DNA of 37,420 bases, taken from Flavobacterium tructae (GTDB lineage: Bacteria > Bacteroidota > Bacteroidia > Flavobacteriales > Flavobacteriaceae). The number at the start of each line of letters is the position of its first letter. The stretch's first letter is position 1. Position numbers and translations under genes: made by a program. The notes under the pieces were generated by a model that saw nothing but the letters and a program-made list of their open reading frames with translations, did not search any database and was not told where the DNA came from. Where the stretch lies: assembly GCF_002217475.1 (NCBI RefSeq), contig NZ_MUHH01000031.1, positions 94,256-131,675 on the forward strand. Direction: 5' to 3'. Below, piece by piece: positions 9,245 to 19,133 of the stretch.

Positions 9245-10591
9245 ATGAAGAAATTTATTGAATCAATAAGTAATGTTTGGAAAATCGAAGAACTGAAAAA
9301 TAGAATCTTAATTACATTAGGATTGCTTTTAGTATATCGTTTTGGTGCACACGTTACGCTTCCTGGAATTGACGCAACTCAGTTAACAGGTTTAGCGGGA
9401 CAAACTAAAAATGGTTTAGGATCTATCCTGGACATGTTTACAGGAGGTGCTTTCTCTAAAGCTTCAGTTTTTGCTTTAGGTATTATGCCTTATATTTCTG
9501 CATCTATTGTTGTTCAGTTAATGGGAATTGCGATTCCTTATTTGCAAAAACTTCAAAACGATGGAGAGAGTGGTAGAAAAAAGATTAATCAAATCACTCG
9601 TTGGTTGACTATAGCTATTACACTGGTTCAAGGTCCAACTTATATCTATAATTTGTACAGAACATTGCCTGGTAGTGCATTCTTACTAGGCTTTAATTCA
9701 CCTGAATTTTTGTTCTCGTCAGTTATTATCTTAGTTACAGGTACAATTTTTGCTATGTGGCTTGGAGAAAAAATTACAGATAAAGGTATTGGAAATGGAA
9801 TTTCATTATTGATTATGGTTGGTATTTTAGCACGCTTACCGCAAGCTTTTATACAAGAATTCACAACCAGAGTTACCAATAACAATGGAGGTCCAATGTT
9901 GTTAGTTATTGAGATTATCGTGTGGTTATTAGTGATCATTTCTTGTGTATTGCTTACAATGGCAGTACGCAGAATCCCGGTTCAGTACGCTCGTCGTACG
10001 ACAACTGGAGATTACGAGCAGGATTTAGCTGGTGGTAACAGACAATGGATTCCTCTTAAGCTTAATGCTTCAGGAGTTATGCCAATCATCTTTGCTCAGG
10101 CAATTATGTTTATTCCTGCAGCTGTAGCTGGATTGTCTAAATCAGACACATCACAATCTATTGTTGGTGCGTTTAGTAATATGTTCGGATTTTGGTACAA
10201 TTTTGTATTTGCAACTTTAATTATTGTATTTACATTCTTTTATACTGCAATCACTGTTCCTACTAACAAAATGGCCGATGATTTAAAAAGAAGTGGTGGT
10301 TTTATTCCTGGAGTTCGTCCGGGAGCTGAAACTTCAGACTTCCTTGATAAAGTGATGTCTTTAATAACTTTCCCAGGATCTTTATTCCTTGCTTTGATTG
10401 CTGTGTTCCCAGCTATTGTTGTAAGTATTATGGATGTACAACAATCTTGGGCAATGTTTTTTGGAGGTACCTCATTAATAATTATGGTTGGAGTTGCAAT
10501 AGATACTATTCAACAAATCAATTCATACTTGTTAAACAAACATTATGATGGTTTAATGAAGACTGGTAAAAATAGAAAAGCGGTAGCTTAA
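9245..10591 (+). CDS. secY: Protein translocase channel subunit SecY
   Basis: This 448-aa inner-membrane protein is the pore subunit of SecYEG, with about ten hydrophobic segments. It begins with the cytoplasmic [32 protein letters not shown]. Conserved loops include the plug region [14 protein letters not shown] (about 56-69), [17 protein letters not shown], the cytoplasmic [10 protein letters not shown] loop used by ribosomes and SecA, and [10 protein letters not shown]. It lies in the spc part of the operon. The adk and map genes often found after secY are absent, and infA follows after 7 nt. Confidence 0.98.
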   Translation: MKKFIESISNVWKIEELKNRILITLGLLLVYRFGAHVTLPGIDATQLTGLAGQTKNGLGSILDMFTGGAFSKASVFALGIMPYISASIVVQLMGIAIPYLQKLQNDGESGRKKINQITRWLTIAITLVQGPTYIYNLYRTLPGSAFLLGFNSPEFLFSSVIILVTGTIFAMWLGEKITDKGIGNGISLLIMVGILARLPQAFIQEFTTRVTNNNGGPMLLVIEIIVWLLVIISCVLLTMAVRRIPVQYARRTTTGDYEQDLAGGNRQWIPLKLNASGVMPIIFAQAIMFIPAAVAGLSKSDTSQSIVGAFSNMFGFWYNFVFATLIIVFTFFYTAITVPTNKMADDLKRSGGFIPGVRPGAETSDFLDKVMSLITFPGSLFLALIAVFPAIVVSIMDVQQSWAMFFGGTSLIIMVGVAIDTIQQINSYLLNKHYDGLMKTGKNRKAVA

Positions 10592-10598
10592 TATATTT

Positions 10599-10814
10599 AT
10601 GGCAAAACAATCAGCAATAGAACAAGACGGATCAATCATCGAAGCATTATCAAATGCGATGTTCCGTGTAGAGTTAGAAAATGGACATATTGTAATTGCT
10701 CATATTTCCGGTAAAATGCGTATGCATTACATCAAGTTATTACCTGGTGATAAAGTGAAATTGGAAATGAGTCCTTACGATTTGTCAAAAGCAAGAATTA
10801 CTTATCGATATTAA
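10599..10814 (+). CDS. infA: Translation initiation factor IF-1
   Basis: This 71-aa OB-fold protein is IF-1, which occupies the A site during initiation. The family signature is plain: [20 protein letters not shown], then [36 protein letters not shown] in two adjoining parts. It directly follows secY and precedes rpmJ by 12 nt. Confidence 0.98.
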   Translation: MAKQSAIEQDGSIIEALSNAMFRVELENGHIVIAHISGKMRMHYIKLLPGDKVKLEMSPYDLSKARITYRY

Positions 10815-10826
10815 AGGATATTCACT

Positions 10827-10943
10827 ATGAAAGTTAGAGCATCAGTAAAAAAGAGAAGTGCCGAGTGCATTATCGTGCGTAGAAAAGGGAGATTGTACGT
10901 AATAAACAAAAAGAATCCTAGATTTAAACAAAGACAAGGATAA
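10827..10943 (+). CDS. rpmJ: Large ribosomal subunit protein bL36 (zinc-free form)
   Basis: A 38-codon reading frame from ATG at 10827 to TAA at 10941-10943 encodes [20 protein letters not shown] followed by a segment ending PRFKQRQG, unmistakably bL36. Of the four zinc ligands in the C-plus form (three Cys and one His), only the second Cys, at residue 14, remains. The first Cys is Ser, the third is replaced by Asn and the His by Phe. This is therefore a C-minus, probably zinc-independent version. It is 2 nt from rpsM. Confidence 0.96.
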
Positions 10944-10945
10944 TT

Positions 10946-11320
10946 ATGGCAAGAATAGCAGGGGTAGATATCCCAAAAAATAAGAGAGGTGTTATCGCAC
11001 TTACCTACATCTTTGGATTAGGAAAAAGTAGAGCTATTGAGATTTTAGAAAAAGCTCAAGTAAGCCAAGATAAAAAAGTTCAAGATTGGAATGATGACGA
11101 GATCGGAGCAATTCGTGATGCAGTTTCATTTTACAAAATTGAAGGAGAATTACGTTCTGAAGTTTCTTTAAACATCAAACGTTTAATGGATATTGGTTGT
11201 TACAGAGGTATCCGTCATAGATCTGGTCTTCCGTTAAGAGGGCAAAGAACTAAAAATAACTCTAGAACAAGAAAAGGTAAAAGAAAAACTGTTGCTAACA
11301 AGAAAAAAGCAACTAAATAA
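10946..11320 (+). CDS. rpsM: Small ribosomal subunit protein uS13
   Basis: This 124-aa protein is uS13, at the top of the 30S head, contacting the P-site tRNA and uL5. It starts [30 protein letters not shown] and contains [19 protein letters not shown] around residues 85-103. It ends in a strongly basic tail. In E. coli S4 represses the alpha operon at this start. The gap here is only 2 nt, so that arrangement is not present. Confidence 0.98.
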   Translation: MARIAGVDIPKNKRGVIALTYIFGLGKSRAIEILEKAQVSQDKKVQDWNDDEIGAIRDAVSFYKIEGELRSEVSLNIKRLMDIGCYRGIRHRSGLPLRGQRTKNNSRTRKGKRKTVANKKKATK

Positions 11321-11328
11321 TAAGTAAT

Positions 11329-11712
11329 ATGGCTAAAGCAACTGCAAAAAAACGTAAAGTTATCGTTGAATCAACGGGTGAAGCTCATATTTCTGCCACT
11401 TTCAACAACATTATCATTTCTTTGACTAATAAGAAAGGTGAAGTTATTTCTTGGTCTTCAGCTGGTAAAATGGGTTTCAGAGGTTCTAAAAAGAACACTC
11501 CGTATGCAGCTCAAATGGCAGCAGAAGATTGTAGTAAAGTAGCTCTTGAGGCAGGACTTAAAAAAGTGAAAGTTTATGTAAAAGGACCAGGAAACGGACG
11601 TGAGTCTGCTATCCGTTCTATTCATAACGGTGGAATTGAAGTTACTGAGATTATCGATGTTACTCCAATGCCTCACAACGGATGTCGTCCTCCAAAGAGA
11701 CGTAGAGTTTAA
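11329..11712 (+). CDS. rpsK: Small ribosomal subunit protein uS11
   Basis: This 127-aa protein is uS11, located on the 30S platform at the mRNA exit. The conserved features are [20 protein letters not shown] at the N-terminus, [15 protein letters not shown] in the middle and the terminal [15 protein letters not shown]. It follows rpsM by 8 nt. A 91-nt structured gap then separates it from rpsD. Confidence 0.98.
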   Translation: MAKATAKKRKVIVESTGEAHISATFNNIIISLTNKKGEVISWSSAGKMGFRGSKKNTPYAAQMAAEDCSKVALEAGLKKVKVYVKGPGNGRESAIRSIHNGGIEVTEIIDVTPMPHNGCRPPKRRRV

Positions 11713-11735
11713 TTTTATTTATTCATAGTATAAAC

Positions 11736-11800
11736 AAGGTAGAGCATAGATTATCGAAGGATTAGACCTGAATTCATAATCTCTACCTTAAATTTTTTTT
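11736..11800 (+). promoter_or_regulatory. Stem-loop with T-run just upstream of rpsD
   Basis: AAGGTAGAG (11736-11744) pairs with CTCTACCTT (11781-11789). After a 5-nt bulge CATAG on the left arm, ATTAT (11750-11754) pairs with ATAAT (11776-11780). This makes a 14-bp stem with a 21-nt loop. A T8 run (11793-11800) starts 3 nt after the stem and ends 3 nt before the rpsD ATG. It looks like an attenuator or protein-binding leader. Since uS4 is a known autogenous regulator, control by uS4 is a reasonable inference but is not shown by the sequence. Confidence 0.75.
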
Positions 11801-11803
11801 AAA

Positions 11804-12409
11804 ATGGCAAGATATACTGGTCCTAAAACCAAAATCGCTCGTAAATTTGGCGAAGCAATCTTCGGAGATGATAAATCATTCGAAAAAAGAAATTACCCAC
11901 CTGGACAACACGGGATGGCTAAAAAAAGAGGAAAAAAATCTGAGTACGCTGTTCAGTTAATGGAAAAGCAAAAAGCTAAATATTCTTACGGAATTTTAGA
12001 AAAACAATTCAGAAATTTATTCGAAAAAGCATCAGCAACTAAAGGAGTAACTGGTGAAGTTTTATTACAATTATGTGAAGCAAGATTAGATAATGTTGTT
12101 TTTAGAATGGGAATTGCTCCATCTAGAAGAGGTGCGCGTCAAATCGTATCTCACAGACACATTACTGTTAATGGTGAAGTTGTAAATATTCCTTCTTACC
12201 ACCTTAAGCCTGGTGATAAAGTAGCAGTTCGTGAAAAATCTAAATCTTTAGAAGCTATCGAACGTTCTTTGTCAAATTCAAGTCATGTTTATGAATGGAT
12301 TACTTGGAACAATGATCTTAAAGAAGGAACTTTCGTTTCTGTGCCTGCAAGACTACAAATTCCAGAAAACATTAAAGAACAATTAATCGTAGAGTTGTAC
12401 AACAAATAA
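11804..12409 (+). CDS. rpsD: Small ribosomal subunit protein uS4
   Basis: This 201-aa protein is uS4, a primary 16S rRNA assembly protein and, in E. coli and Bacillus, an autogenous translational repressor. The N-terminal [20 protein letters not shown] and PPGQHG are typical of zinc-free uS4. The S4 RNA-binding domain [19 protein letters not shown] lies at about residues 94-112, with [14 protein letters not shown] next to it. A strong stem-loop precedes the start codon by a few bases. Confidence 0.98.
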
Positions 12410-12430
12410 TAATTGACTTAGTCGAAATTT

Positions 12431-13423
12431 ATGGCAATATTTAATTTTCAAAAGCCCGATAAAGTTATCATGATCGATTCAACCGATTTTGAAGGTAAAT
12501 TTGAATTTAGACCTTTAGAACCTGGTTACGGATTGACAGTTGGTAATGCACTTAGAAGAGTTTTGCTTTCAGCATTAGAAGGTTATGCAATTACATCTGT
12601 TCGTATCGAAGGTGTAGATCATGAGTTTTCTACTATTTCAGGTGTTGTTGAAGATGTTACCGAAATTATCCTTAATCTAAAGCAAGTGCGTTTCAAACGT
12701 CAAATTGAAGATATCGATAATGAAGCAGTTACAATTTCTGTTTCCGGTAAAGATCAATTGACAGCAGGTGATTTTCAAAAATTTATTTCAGGTTTCCAAG
12801 TTTTGAATCCAGACCTTGTTATCTGTAATTTAGATTCTAAAATCAAATTGAACTTCGATTTAACAATCGAAAAAGGTAGAGGATATGTTCCTGCTGAGGA
12901 GAACAAAAAACAGAATGCTGCAATTGGAACTATTTTTACAGATTCTATTTTTACTCCGGTAAAAAATGTAAAATATGCAATTGAAAACTTCCGTGTTGAG
13001 CAAAAAACAGATTATGAAAAGTTAGTTTTTGAAATTAAAACTGATGGTTCTATTAATCCTAAAGATGCTCTTACTGAAGCTGCTAAAGTTTTAATTCACC
13101 ACTTCATGTTGTTCTCTGACGAAAGAATTACACTCGAGGCTGACGAAATTGCACAAACAGAATCGTATGATGAAGAGTCATTGCATATGAGACAATTGCT
13201 TAAAACTAAGCTTGTTGATATGGATTTATCTGTGAGAGCATTAAATTGCTTGAAAGCGGCTGAAGTTGATACACTTGGTGATTTAGTATCGTTCAATAAA
13301 AATGACCTAATGAAATTCCGTAATTTTGGTAAAAAATCTTTAACTGAACTTGATGAACTTGTTGCAGTGAAGAATTTAACTTTCGGAATGGATTTAGCTA
13401 AATACAAATTAGATAAAGAATAA
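12431..13423 (+). CDS. rpoA: RNA polymerase alpha subunit
   Basis: This 330-aa protein is the RNA polymerase assembly and promoter-contact subunit. The N-terminal dimerisation domain includes [20 protein letters not shown] at about residues 31-50. The C-terminal domain reads [19 protein letters not shown], then [13 protein letters not shown]. The Arg and Asn equivalent to E. coli R265 and N268, which contact UP-element DNA, are kept. It is 21 nt from rpsD and 36 nt from rplQ. Confidence 0.99.
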   Translation: MAIFNFQKPDKVIMIDSTDFEGKFEFRPLEPGYGLTVGNALRRVLLSALEGYAITSVRIEGVDHEFSTISGVVEDVTEIILNLKQVRFKRQIEDIDNEAVTISVSGKDQLTAGDFQKFISGFQVLNPDLVICNLDSKIKLNFDLTIEKGRGYVPAEENKKQNAAIGTIFTDSIFTPVKNVKYAIENFRVEQKTDYEKLVFEIKTDGSINPKDALTEAAKVLIHHFMLFSDERITLEADEIAQTESYDEESLHMRQLLKTKLVDMDLSVRALNCLKAAEVDTLGDLVSFNKNDLMKFRNFGKKSLTELDELVAVKNLTFGMDLAKYKLDKE

Positions 13424-13426
13424 TTC

Positions 13427-13444
13427 AATCCGCTACGGTGGGTT
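13427..13444 (+). promoter_or_regulatory. UACG-tetraloop hairpin between rpoA and rplQ
   Basis: AATCCGC (13427-13433) can pair with GTGGGTT (13438-13444) through 7 pairs, two of them G-U, closing a TACG loop on a C-G pair. C(UACG)G belongs to the extra-stable UNCG tetraloop class. No T-run follows, so it is not a terminator. It lies directly after the rpoA stop and 15 nt before rplQ. It could mark an RNA processing boundary or a protein-binding site. Confidence 0.55.
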
Positions 13445-13459
13445 AAATTTAAAATAGCA

Positions 13460-13948
13460 ATGAGACACGGAAAAAAATTCAATCACTTAAGCAGACAGAC
13501 TGGACATAGAAAAGCTATGTTGGCTAATATGGCTTGTTCTCTTATCGAGCACAAACGTATTAACACTACTGTTGCTAAAGCTAAAGCGCTTAAACAATTC
13601 GTTGAGCCTTTAATTACAAAATCGAAAGAAGATACGACTCACAACCGTCGTATTGTTTTTGCTTACTTACGTAGCAAATATGCGGTAACTGACTTGTTCA
13701 GAGACGTAGCTGCTAAAGTTGGTGACCGTCCAGGAGGATACACTCGTATCATTAAAGTTGGAAATCGTTTAGGAGATAATGCTGATATGGCAATGATCGA
13801 ACTTGTAGATTTCAACGAACTTTACAATGGAGGTAAAAAAGAAGTTAAAAAAGCAAAAAGCCGTCGTGGTGGTAAAGCTAAAAAAGCTGAAGGTACTCCT
13901 GAAGCTCCAGCAGCTGAATCAGAAACGACTACTGAAGCTTCTGAATAA
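13460..13948 (+). CDS. rplQ: Large ribosomal subunit protein bL17
   Basis: This 162-aa protein is bL17, near the tunnel exit of the 50S subunit. The N-terminal core is diagnostic: [20 protein letters not shown], then [20 protein letters not shown]. After residue 120 it carries a basic stretch and then an Ala/Glu/Thr-rich acidic tail of about 25 residues, absent from the short E. coli protein but usual in Bacteroidota. It is the last gene before the operon terminator. Confidence 0.98.
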   Translation: MRHGKKFNHLSRQTGHRKAMLANMACSLIEHKRINTTVAKAKALKQFVEPLITKSKEDTTHNRRIVFAYLRSKYAVTDLFRDVAAKVGDRPGGYTRIIKVGNRLGDNADMAMIELVDFNELYNGGKKEVKKAKSRRGGKAKKAEGTPEAPAAESETTTEASE

Positions 13949-13976
13949 TTATGAAAGTAATGATTCTATAGAAATC

Positions 13977-14012
13977 AAGGATAAACTAATTTTTAGTTTA
14001 TCCTTTTTTTTT
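13977..14012 (+). terminator. Intrinsic terminator of the ribosomal operon
   Basis: AAGGATAAACTA (13977-13988) and TAGTTTATCCTT (13994-14005) form a perfect 12-bp stem around a 5-nt loop, followed by an uninterrupted T-run to 14012. It lies 28 nt after the rplQ stop. Confidence 0.95.
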
Positions 14013-14092
14013 GATTTTTTTGGAGTGAAATTAAAATTTAACTGATCTGACTTTATTGGTTTTATTTTTAGAGAGGAAAGTTTTAAAAAATC

Positions 14093-14124
14093 TTGGAGGC
14101 ACTCTTTTAAAGAAGTAAATTTGC
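14093..14124 (+). promoter_or_regulatory. Promoter of carA
   Basis: TTG at 14093-14095 and TAAATTTGC at 14116-14124 are separated by 20 nt, a full match to the Flavobacterium consensus. The predicted start near 14130 leaves a leader of about 68 nt. Within it a 9-codon frame runs from the ATG at 14165 to TAA at 14192-14194 (MKQLKNNTN), ending 3 nt before the carA start codon. Confidence 0.8.
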
Positions 14125-14197
14125 AAAATATCTAATTACAATTGAAAAACCTATCGGGGATTTCATGAAACAATTAAAAAACAATACAAATTAAAGA

Positions 14198-15316
14198 ATG
14201 AAATACACAACACGACAAAGCGCCATTTTATTACTTAGTGATGGGACTATTTTTCACGGAAAATCTATCGGAATTAGCGGTAAGACTTTTGGTGAGGTTT
14301 GTTTTAATACGGGAATGACCGGATACCAGGAGATTTTTACAGACCCTTCTTATTTTGGTCAAATAATGGTTGCGACTAATACTCATATTGGAAATTACGG
14401 TGTTAATGATTCTGAAGTTGAATCAGAAAGCATCAAAATTGCCGGTTTGGTTTGTAAAAATTTTAGCTTTAATTATTCCAGAGAAGATGCTTCCGGAAGT
14501 CTGGAAGATTATTTTACGAAACAAAACTTAATCTGTATTTCTGATGTTGATACCAGAGCTCTTGTAAGTTATATTCGTGACAATGGGGCTATGAATGCTG
14601 TTATTTGTACAGATGGTACTTCGATTGAAGATTTGAAAAAAGAATTGGCGAATGTGCCTAACATGGAAGGTTTGGAGTTGGCATCAAAAGTTTCAACTAC
14701 TGAGCCTTATTTTTTTGGTGATGAAAATGCTACCTACAAAATATCTGCTTTAGATCTTGGGATAAAAAAGAATATCTTAAGAAATTTAGCTAAAAGAGAT
14801 TGCTATATTAAAGTTTATCCATATAATTCAACTTATAAAGATTTGGCAGAATTTAATCCGGATGGATACTTTTTGTCTAATGGTCCCGGAGATCCGGATC
14901 CGCTTTTTGGAGCTATCGAAGTGGCAAAAGAAATTTTAGCAAATGATAAGCCGTTATTTGGGATTTGTTTAGGACATCAGGTAATTGCTTTGGCAAATGG
15001 TGTTCAAACGTATAAGATGTTTAATGGTCATCGTGGAATTAATCATCCCGTGAAAAATTTGATTACAGGTAAAGGTGAAATAACTTCTCAAAATCATGGA
15101 TTTGCTGTAAACAAAGAGCAGTTGGATAATCATCCTGAATTGGAGATTACACATTTGCATTTAAATGATGAAACGGTTGCAGGTATGCGTATGAAGAATA
15201 AGAATTGTTTTTCAGTACAATACCACCCTGAAGCAAGTCCGGGACCACATGATTCATCTTATTTGTTTGATCAGTTTGTTGAGAATATAAAAGAAGCTGC
15301 TGCTAAAACGATGTAG
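14198..15316 (+). CDS. carA: Carbamoyl-phosphate synthase small (glutaminase) subunit
   Basis: This 372-aa protein is the glutamine amidotransferase subunit that passes ammonia to CarB for carbamoyl phosphate, the precursor of arginine and pyrimidines. The N-terminal domain holds CFNTGMTGYQEIFTDPSYFGQ. The class I amidotransferase domain has SNGPGDPDP and the nucleophile elbow FGICLGHQV with Cys257. The HPE of the triad is in VQYHPEASPGPHD. carB is not in the window. The gene stands alone behind its own promoter, between the ribosomal operon and eno. Confidence 0.97.
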   Translation: MKYTTRQSAILLLSDGTIFHGKSIGISGKTFGEVCFNTGMTGYQEIFTDPSYFGQIMVATNTHIGNYGVNDSEVESESIKIAGLVCKNFSFNYSREDASGSLEDYFTKQNLICISDVDTRALVSYIRDNGAMNAVICTDGTSIEDLKKELANVPNMEGLELASKVSTTEPYFFGDENATYKISALDLGIKKNILRNLAKRDCYIKVYPYNSTYKDLAEFNPDGYFLSNGPGDPDPLFGAIEVAKEILANDKPLFGICLGHQVIALANGVQTYKMFNGHRGINHPVKNLITGKGEITSQNHGFAVNKEQLDNHPELEITHLHLNDETVAGMRMKNKNCFSVQYHPEASPGPHDSSYLFDQFVENIKEAAAKTM

Positions 15317-15325
15317 TTAATAAAT

Positions 15326-15355
15326 AAAGACGTTTATTGGTTAGAATACGTTTTT
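15326..15355 (+). terminator. Probable terminator after carA
   Basis: AAAGACGT (15326-15333) pairs with ACGTTTTT (15348-15355), counting one G-U pair, around a 14-nt loop. The T-run is inside the right arm and short. It sits 9 nt after the carA stop, so a role as a weak terminator is plausible. Confidence 0.45.
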
Positions 15356-15394
15356 ACTATTAAATATTTTTATAATTTCGAAAAAAAAATATAA

Positions 15395-16711
<1,317 letters not shown>

Positions 16712-16737
16712 TTCTAAGAGTTATATATATTCAATTT

Positions 16738-16769
16738 AAACCATCTGCTGCGGCAGATGGTTTTTTTTT
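16738..16769 (+). terminator. Intrinsic terminator of eno
   Basis: AAACCATCTGC (16738-16748) and GCAGATGGTTT (16753-16763) form a perfect 11-bp stem capped by TGCG, a UNCG-class tetraloop closed by C-G. The T-run continues to 16769. It lies 26 nt after the eno stop. Confidence 0.96.
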
Positions 16770-16823
16770 GGAGTTTTAACAAATTCATAGTAGGATTCTT
16801 TTTTTAATTAGTCTTAAATTCAT

Positions 16824-16831
16824 TAGATTTG
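16824..16831 (+). promoter_or_regulatory. Probable -7 element of the gltA promoter
   Basis: TAGATTTG matches TAnnTTTG and lies 38 nt before the gltA start, after the eno terminator. I find no TTG at 17-23 nt upstream, so the -33 part is missing or degenerate. The call rests on the -7 box and position. Confidence 0.5.
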
Positions 16832-16869
16832 ATAAATTATTATTTTATAAGATTTATTTCCGATATATT

Positions 16870-18147
16870 ATGTCAAAAATAGCTACATTAGAAGTAGATG
16901 GTCAAAAAATTGAACTTCCGGTAATCACGGGGAGTGAAAATGAATCAGCTATCGATATTAACAAATTACGTGATTTAACTGGTATTATTACTTTAGACCC
17001 GGGATACAAAAACTCTGGTTCTTGTAAGAGTGAAATCACCTTCTTAGATGGAGAATTAGGGATTTTGCGTTACAGAGGATATTCAATTGAAGATTTGGCT
17101 GAAAAAGCAAGTTTCTTAGAAGTATCTTACCTTTTAATTTTTGGGGAATTACCGACTGCTAAGGAATTAGAGCAATTTGAAAATGGTATTAAAAAGCATA
17201 CTTTGGTAAACGAAGAAATGAAAAATATCATTGACGGTTTTCCAAAAACGGCTCACCCAATGGGCGTTTTGTCTGCTTTGACTAGTGCTTTAACGGCATT
17301 CAACCCAAAAGCAGTAAATGTTGAAAATGAAAAAGAGATGTACGAGGCCATTTGTAAAACAATGGGTAAATTTCTTGTAATTGCAACATGGACTTATAGA
17401 AAATCTATGGGGTACCCGTTGAATTATTACGACAATACAACTGGTTATGTAGAGAATTTTATGCAGTTAATGTTTAAACTGCCTACAGGACCATACTCTG
17501 CAAATCCAATTGTGATTGATGCATTAGACAAATTATTTATTCTTCATGCTGATCACGAACAAAATTGTTCTACTTCAACAGTAAGAATGGTAGGTTCTTC
17601 TCATGCTGGTTTATTTGCTTCTATTTCTGCAGGTGTTTCTGCGCTTTGGGGACCTTTACATGGTGGTGCAAATCAGGCAGTACTTGAAATGTTGGAGGAA
17701 ATCAACAAAGATGGTGGAGATACGGATAAATTCTTAGCAAAAGCTAAAGACAAAAATGATCCATTCCGTTTAATGGGATTTGGTCATAGAGTTTACAAAA
17801 GCTTCGATCCTAGAGCGAAAATCATCAAAAAAGCGGCTAAAGAAGTATTAGATACATTAGGTGTAGAAGATCCTATTTTAGAAATCGCTAAAAAATTAGA
17901 GTCAGCAGCTCTTGAAGACGAATACTTCAAATCAAGAAATTTATATCCTAATGTTGATTTCTACTCTGGAATTATCTACAGAGCATTAGGAATACCAACA
18001 GATATGTTTACTGTAATGTTTGCTATTGGAAGACTACCAGGCTGGATTGCGCAATGGAAAGAAATGCGTGAGAACAAAGAGCCAATTGGCCGTCCAAGAC
18101 AAGTTTATACTGGACATCCATTGAGAGACTTTAAGTCAAACAAATAA
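16870..18147 (+). CDS. gltA: Citrate synthase
   Basis: This 425-aa cytoplasmic enzyme condenses oxaloacetate and acetyl-CoA, the entry step of the TCA cycle. The length and the beta-rich N-terminal region fit the large type II citrate synthases of Gram-negative bacteria. Active-site regions are visible: LHADHEQNCSTSTVRMVGSS with its His (about residues 231-250), GPLHGGANQAVLEML, and FGHRVYKSFDPRA with the second His. The C-terminal PGWIAQWKEM, then IGRPRQVYTG, is typical. It appears to be a single-gene unit between two terminators. Confidence 0.97.
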   Translation: MSKIATLEVDGQKIELPVITGSENESAIDINKLRDLTGIITLDPGYKNSGSCKSEITFLDGELGILRYRGYSIEDLAEKASFLEVSYLLIFGELPTAKELEQFENGIKKHTLVNEEMKNIIDGFPKTAHPMGVLSALTSALTAFNPKAVNVENEKEMYEAICKTMGKFLVIATWTYRKSMGYPLNYYDNTTGYVENFMQLMFKLPTGPYSANPIVIDALDKLFILHADHEQNCSTSTVRMVGSSHAGLFASISAGVSALWGPLHGGANQAVLEMLEEINKDGGDTDKFLAKAKDKNDPFRLMGFGHRVYKSFDPRAKIIKKAAKEVLDTLGVEDPILEIAKKLESAALEDEYFKSRNLYPNVDFYSGIIYRALGIPTDMFTVMFAIGRLPGWIAQWKEMRENKEPIGRPRQVYTGHPLRDFKSNK

Positions 18148-18156
18148 AAAAAAATT

Positions 18157-18187
18157 AAAGCTTCACTTAACCTGTGAAGCTTTTTTT
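18157..18187 (+). terminator. Intrinsic terminator of gltA
   Basis: AAAGCTTCAC (18157-18166) and GTGAAGCTTT (18174-18183) form a perfect 10-bp stem around a 7-nt loop, with a T7 run ending at 18187. It begins 9 nt after the gltA stop. Its last T is also the first base of the next gene's -7 element. Confidence 0.94.
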
Positions 18188-18195
18188 ATCTTTGC
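18187..18195 (+). promoter_or_regulatory. Probable -7 element for the arginine deiminase-like gene
   Basis: TATCTTTGC matches TAnnTTTGC and is 18 nt before the ATG at 18214, giving a leader of roughly 13 nt. The region where the -33 TTG should be is occupied by the gltA terminator stem and has no TTG. Terminator and promoter therefore share sequence. Confidence 0.55.
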
Positions 18196-18213
18196 CCAAA
18201 ATACAATATAGTT

Positions 18214-19128
18214 ATGTTGCAATTAAATATAAAGAACGAAACGTCAAGACTGCGGGCAGTAGTTTTGGGTTCTGCAGTTCATAATGGGCCAACTCCGTCT
18301 TTAGAGGAAGCTTATGATCCTAAATCATTGGAACATATTAAAGCCGGGACTTATCCAATCGAAAAAGATATGATTGTCGAAATGGATGCTTTTAATGCCG
18401 TTTTTCAAAAATATGATGTAAAAGTATATCGTCCGGAAATGATTGAGAGTTACAATCAGATTTTTGCCCGTGATATAGGATTTGTGATAGATGATACTTT
18501 CGTGAAATCTAATATTCTGCCAGACAGAGAGCGTGAGTTGGATGCAATTCAATACGTAATCGACCAGATGGATCCGTTAAAAGTAATTCGCCCACCGGAG
18601 GAAGTTCATATTGAAGGTGGAGATGTGATGTTGTGGAATGATCATGTGTTTATTGGAACTTATAAAGGAAGTGATTACAAAGATTACATTACGGCAAGAA
18701 CTAATATGCATGGTGTTGAATATTTAAGGAAAATGTTTCCTAATAAAATTGTCAAAGAATTTGATTTGGTGAAATCTAAATTAGAAGCTCGCGATAATGC
18801 CTTACACCTTGATTGCTGTTTTCAGCCGGTTGGAAAAGATAAAGGAATTATTTACAAGAGAGGTTTCCGTGAAGAAGCAGATTATTTGTATTTAGTGAAC
18901 CTTTTTGGAAAAGAAAATTTGTTTCATATCGAAAGAGATGAAATGTATAATATGTTTTCAAACGTATTTTCTATCGACGATAATGTAGTAGTTTCCGAAA
19001 AGAATTTTACCCGTCTGAACAATTGGCTGCGTGCTAATGGTTTTATTGTAGAAGAAATTCCATACGCAGAAATTGCAAAGCAGGAGGGATTGTTGAGATG
19101 TTCCACTTTACCATTAATAAGAGACTAA
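18214..19128 (+). CDS. Arginine deiminase/dimethylargininase-family hydrolase
   Basis: This 304-aa protein belongs to the guanidino-group modifying enzyme superfamily (arginine deiminase, dimethylargininase, amidinotransferase). Superfamily residues are in place: FARD with R86-D87, EGGD at 134-137, His198 in LHLDCCF, and the C-terminal nucleophile Cys296 in LLRCSTLPL. The substrate cannot be read from sequence. Hydrolysis of arginine or a methylated arginine, or amidino transfer, are all possible. The next gene encodes a second member of the same fold, which points to arginine/citrulline metabolism. Cytoplasmic, with no signal peptide. Confidence 0.85.
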   Translation: MLQLNIKNETSRLRAVVLGSAVHNGPTPSLEEAYDPKSLEHIKAGTYPIEKDMIVEMDAFNAVFQKYDVKVYRPEMIESYNQIFARDIGFVIDDTFVKSNILPDRERELDAIQYVIDQMDPLKVIRPPEEVHIEGGDVMLWNDHVFIGTYKGSDYKDYITARTNMHGVEYLRKMFPNKIVKEFDLVKSKLEARDNALHLDCCFQPVGKDKGIIYKRGFREEADYLYLVNLFGKENLFHIERDEMYNMFSNVFSIDDNVVVSEKNFTRLNNWLRANGFIVEEIPYAEIAKQEGLLRCSTLPLIRD

Positions 19129-19133
19129 AAAAG

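Noticed and set aside
13827..14045. Reading frame of 72 codons overlapping the end of rplQ and running through the terminator
   Set aside because: It is a shifted frame of the Lys/Ala-rich rplQ tail and crosses a strong terminator. No protein-like character was seen.
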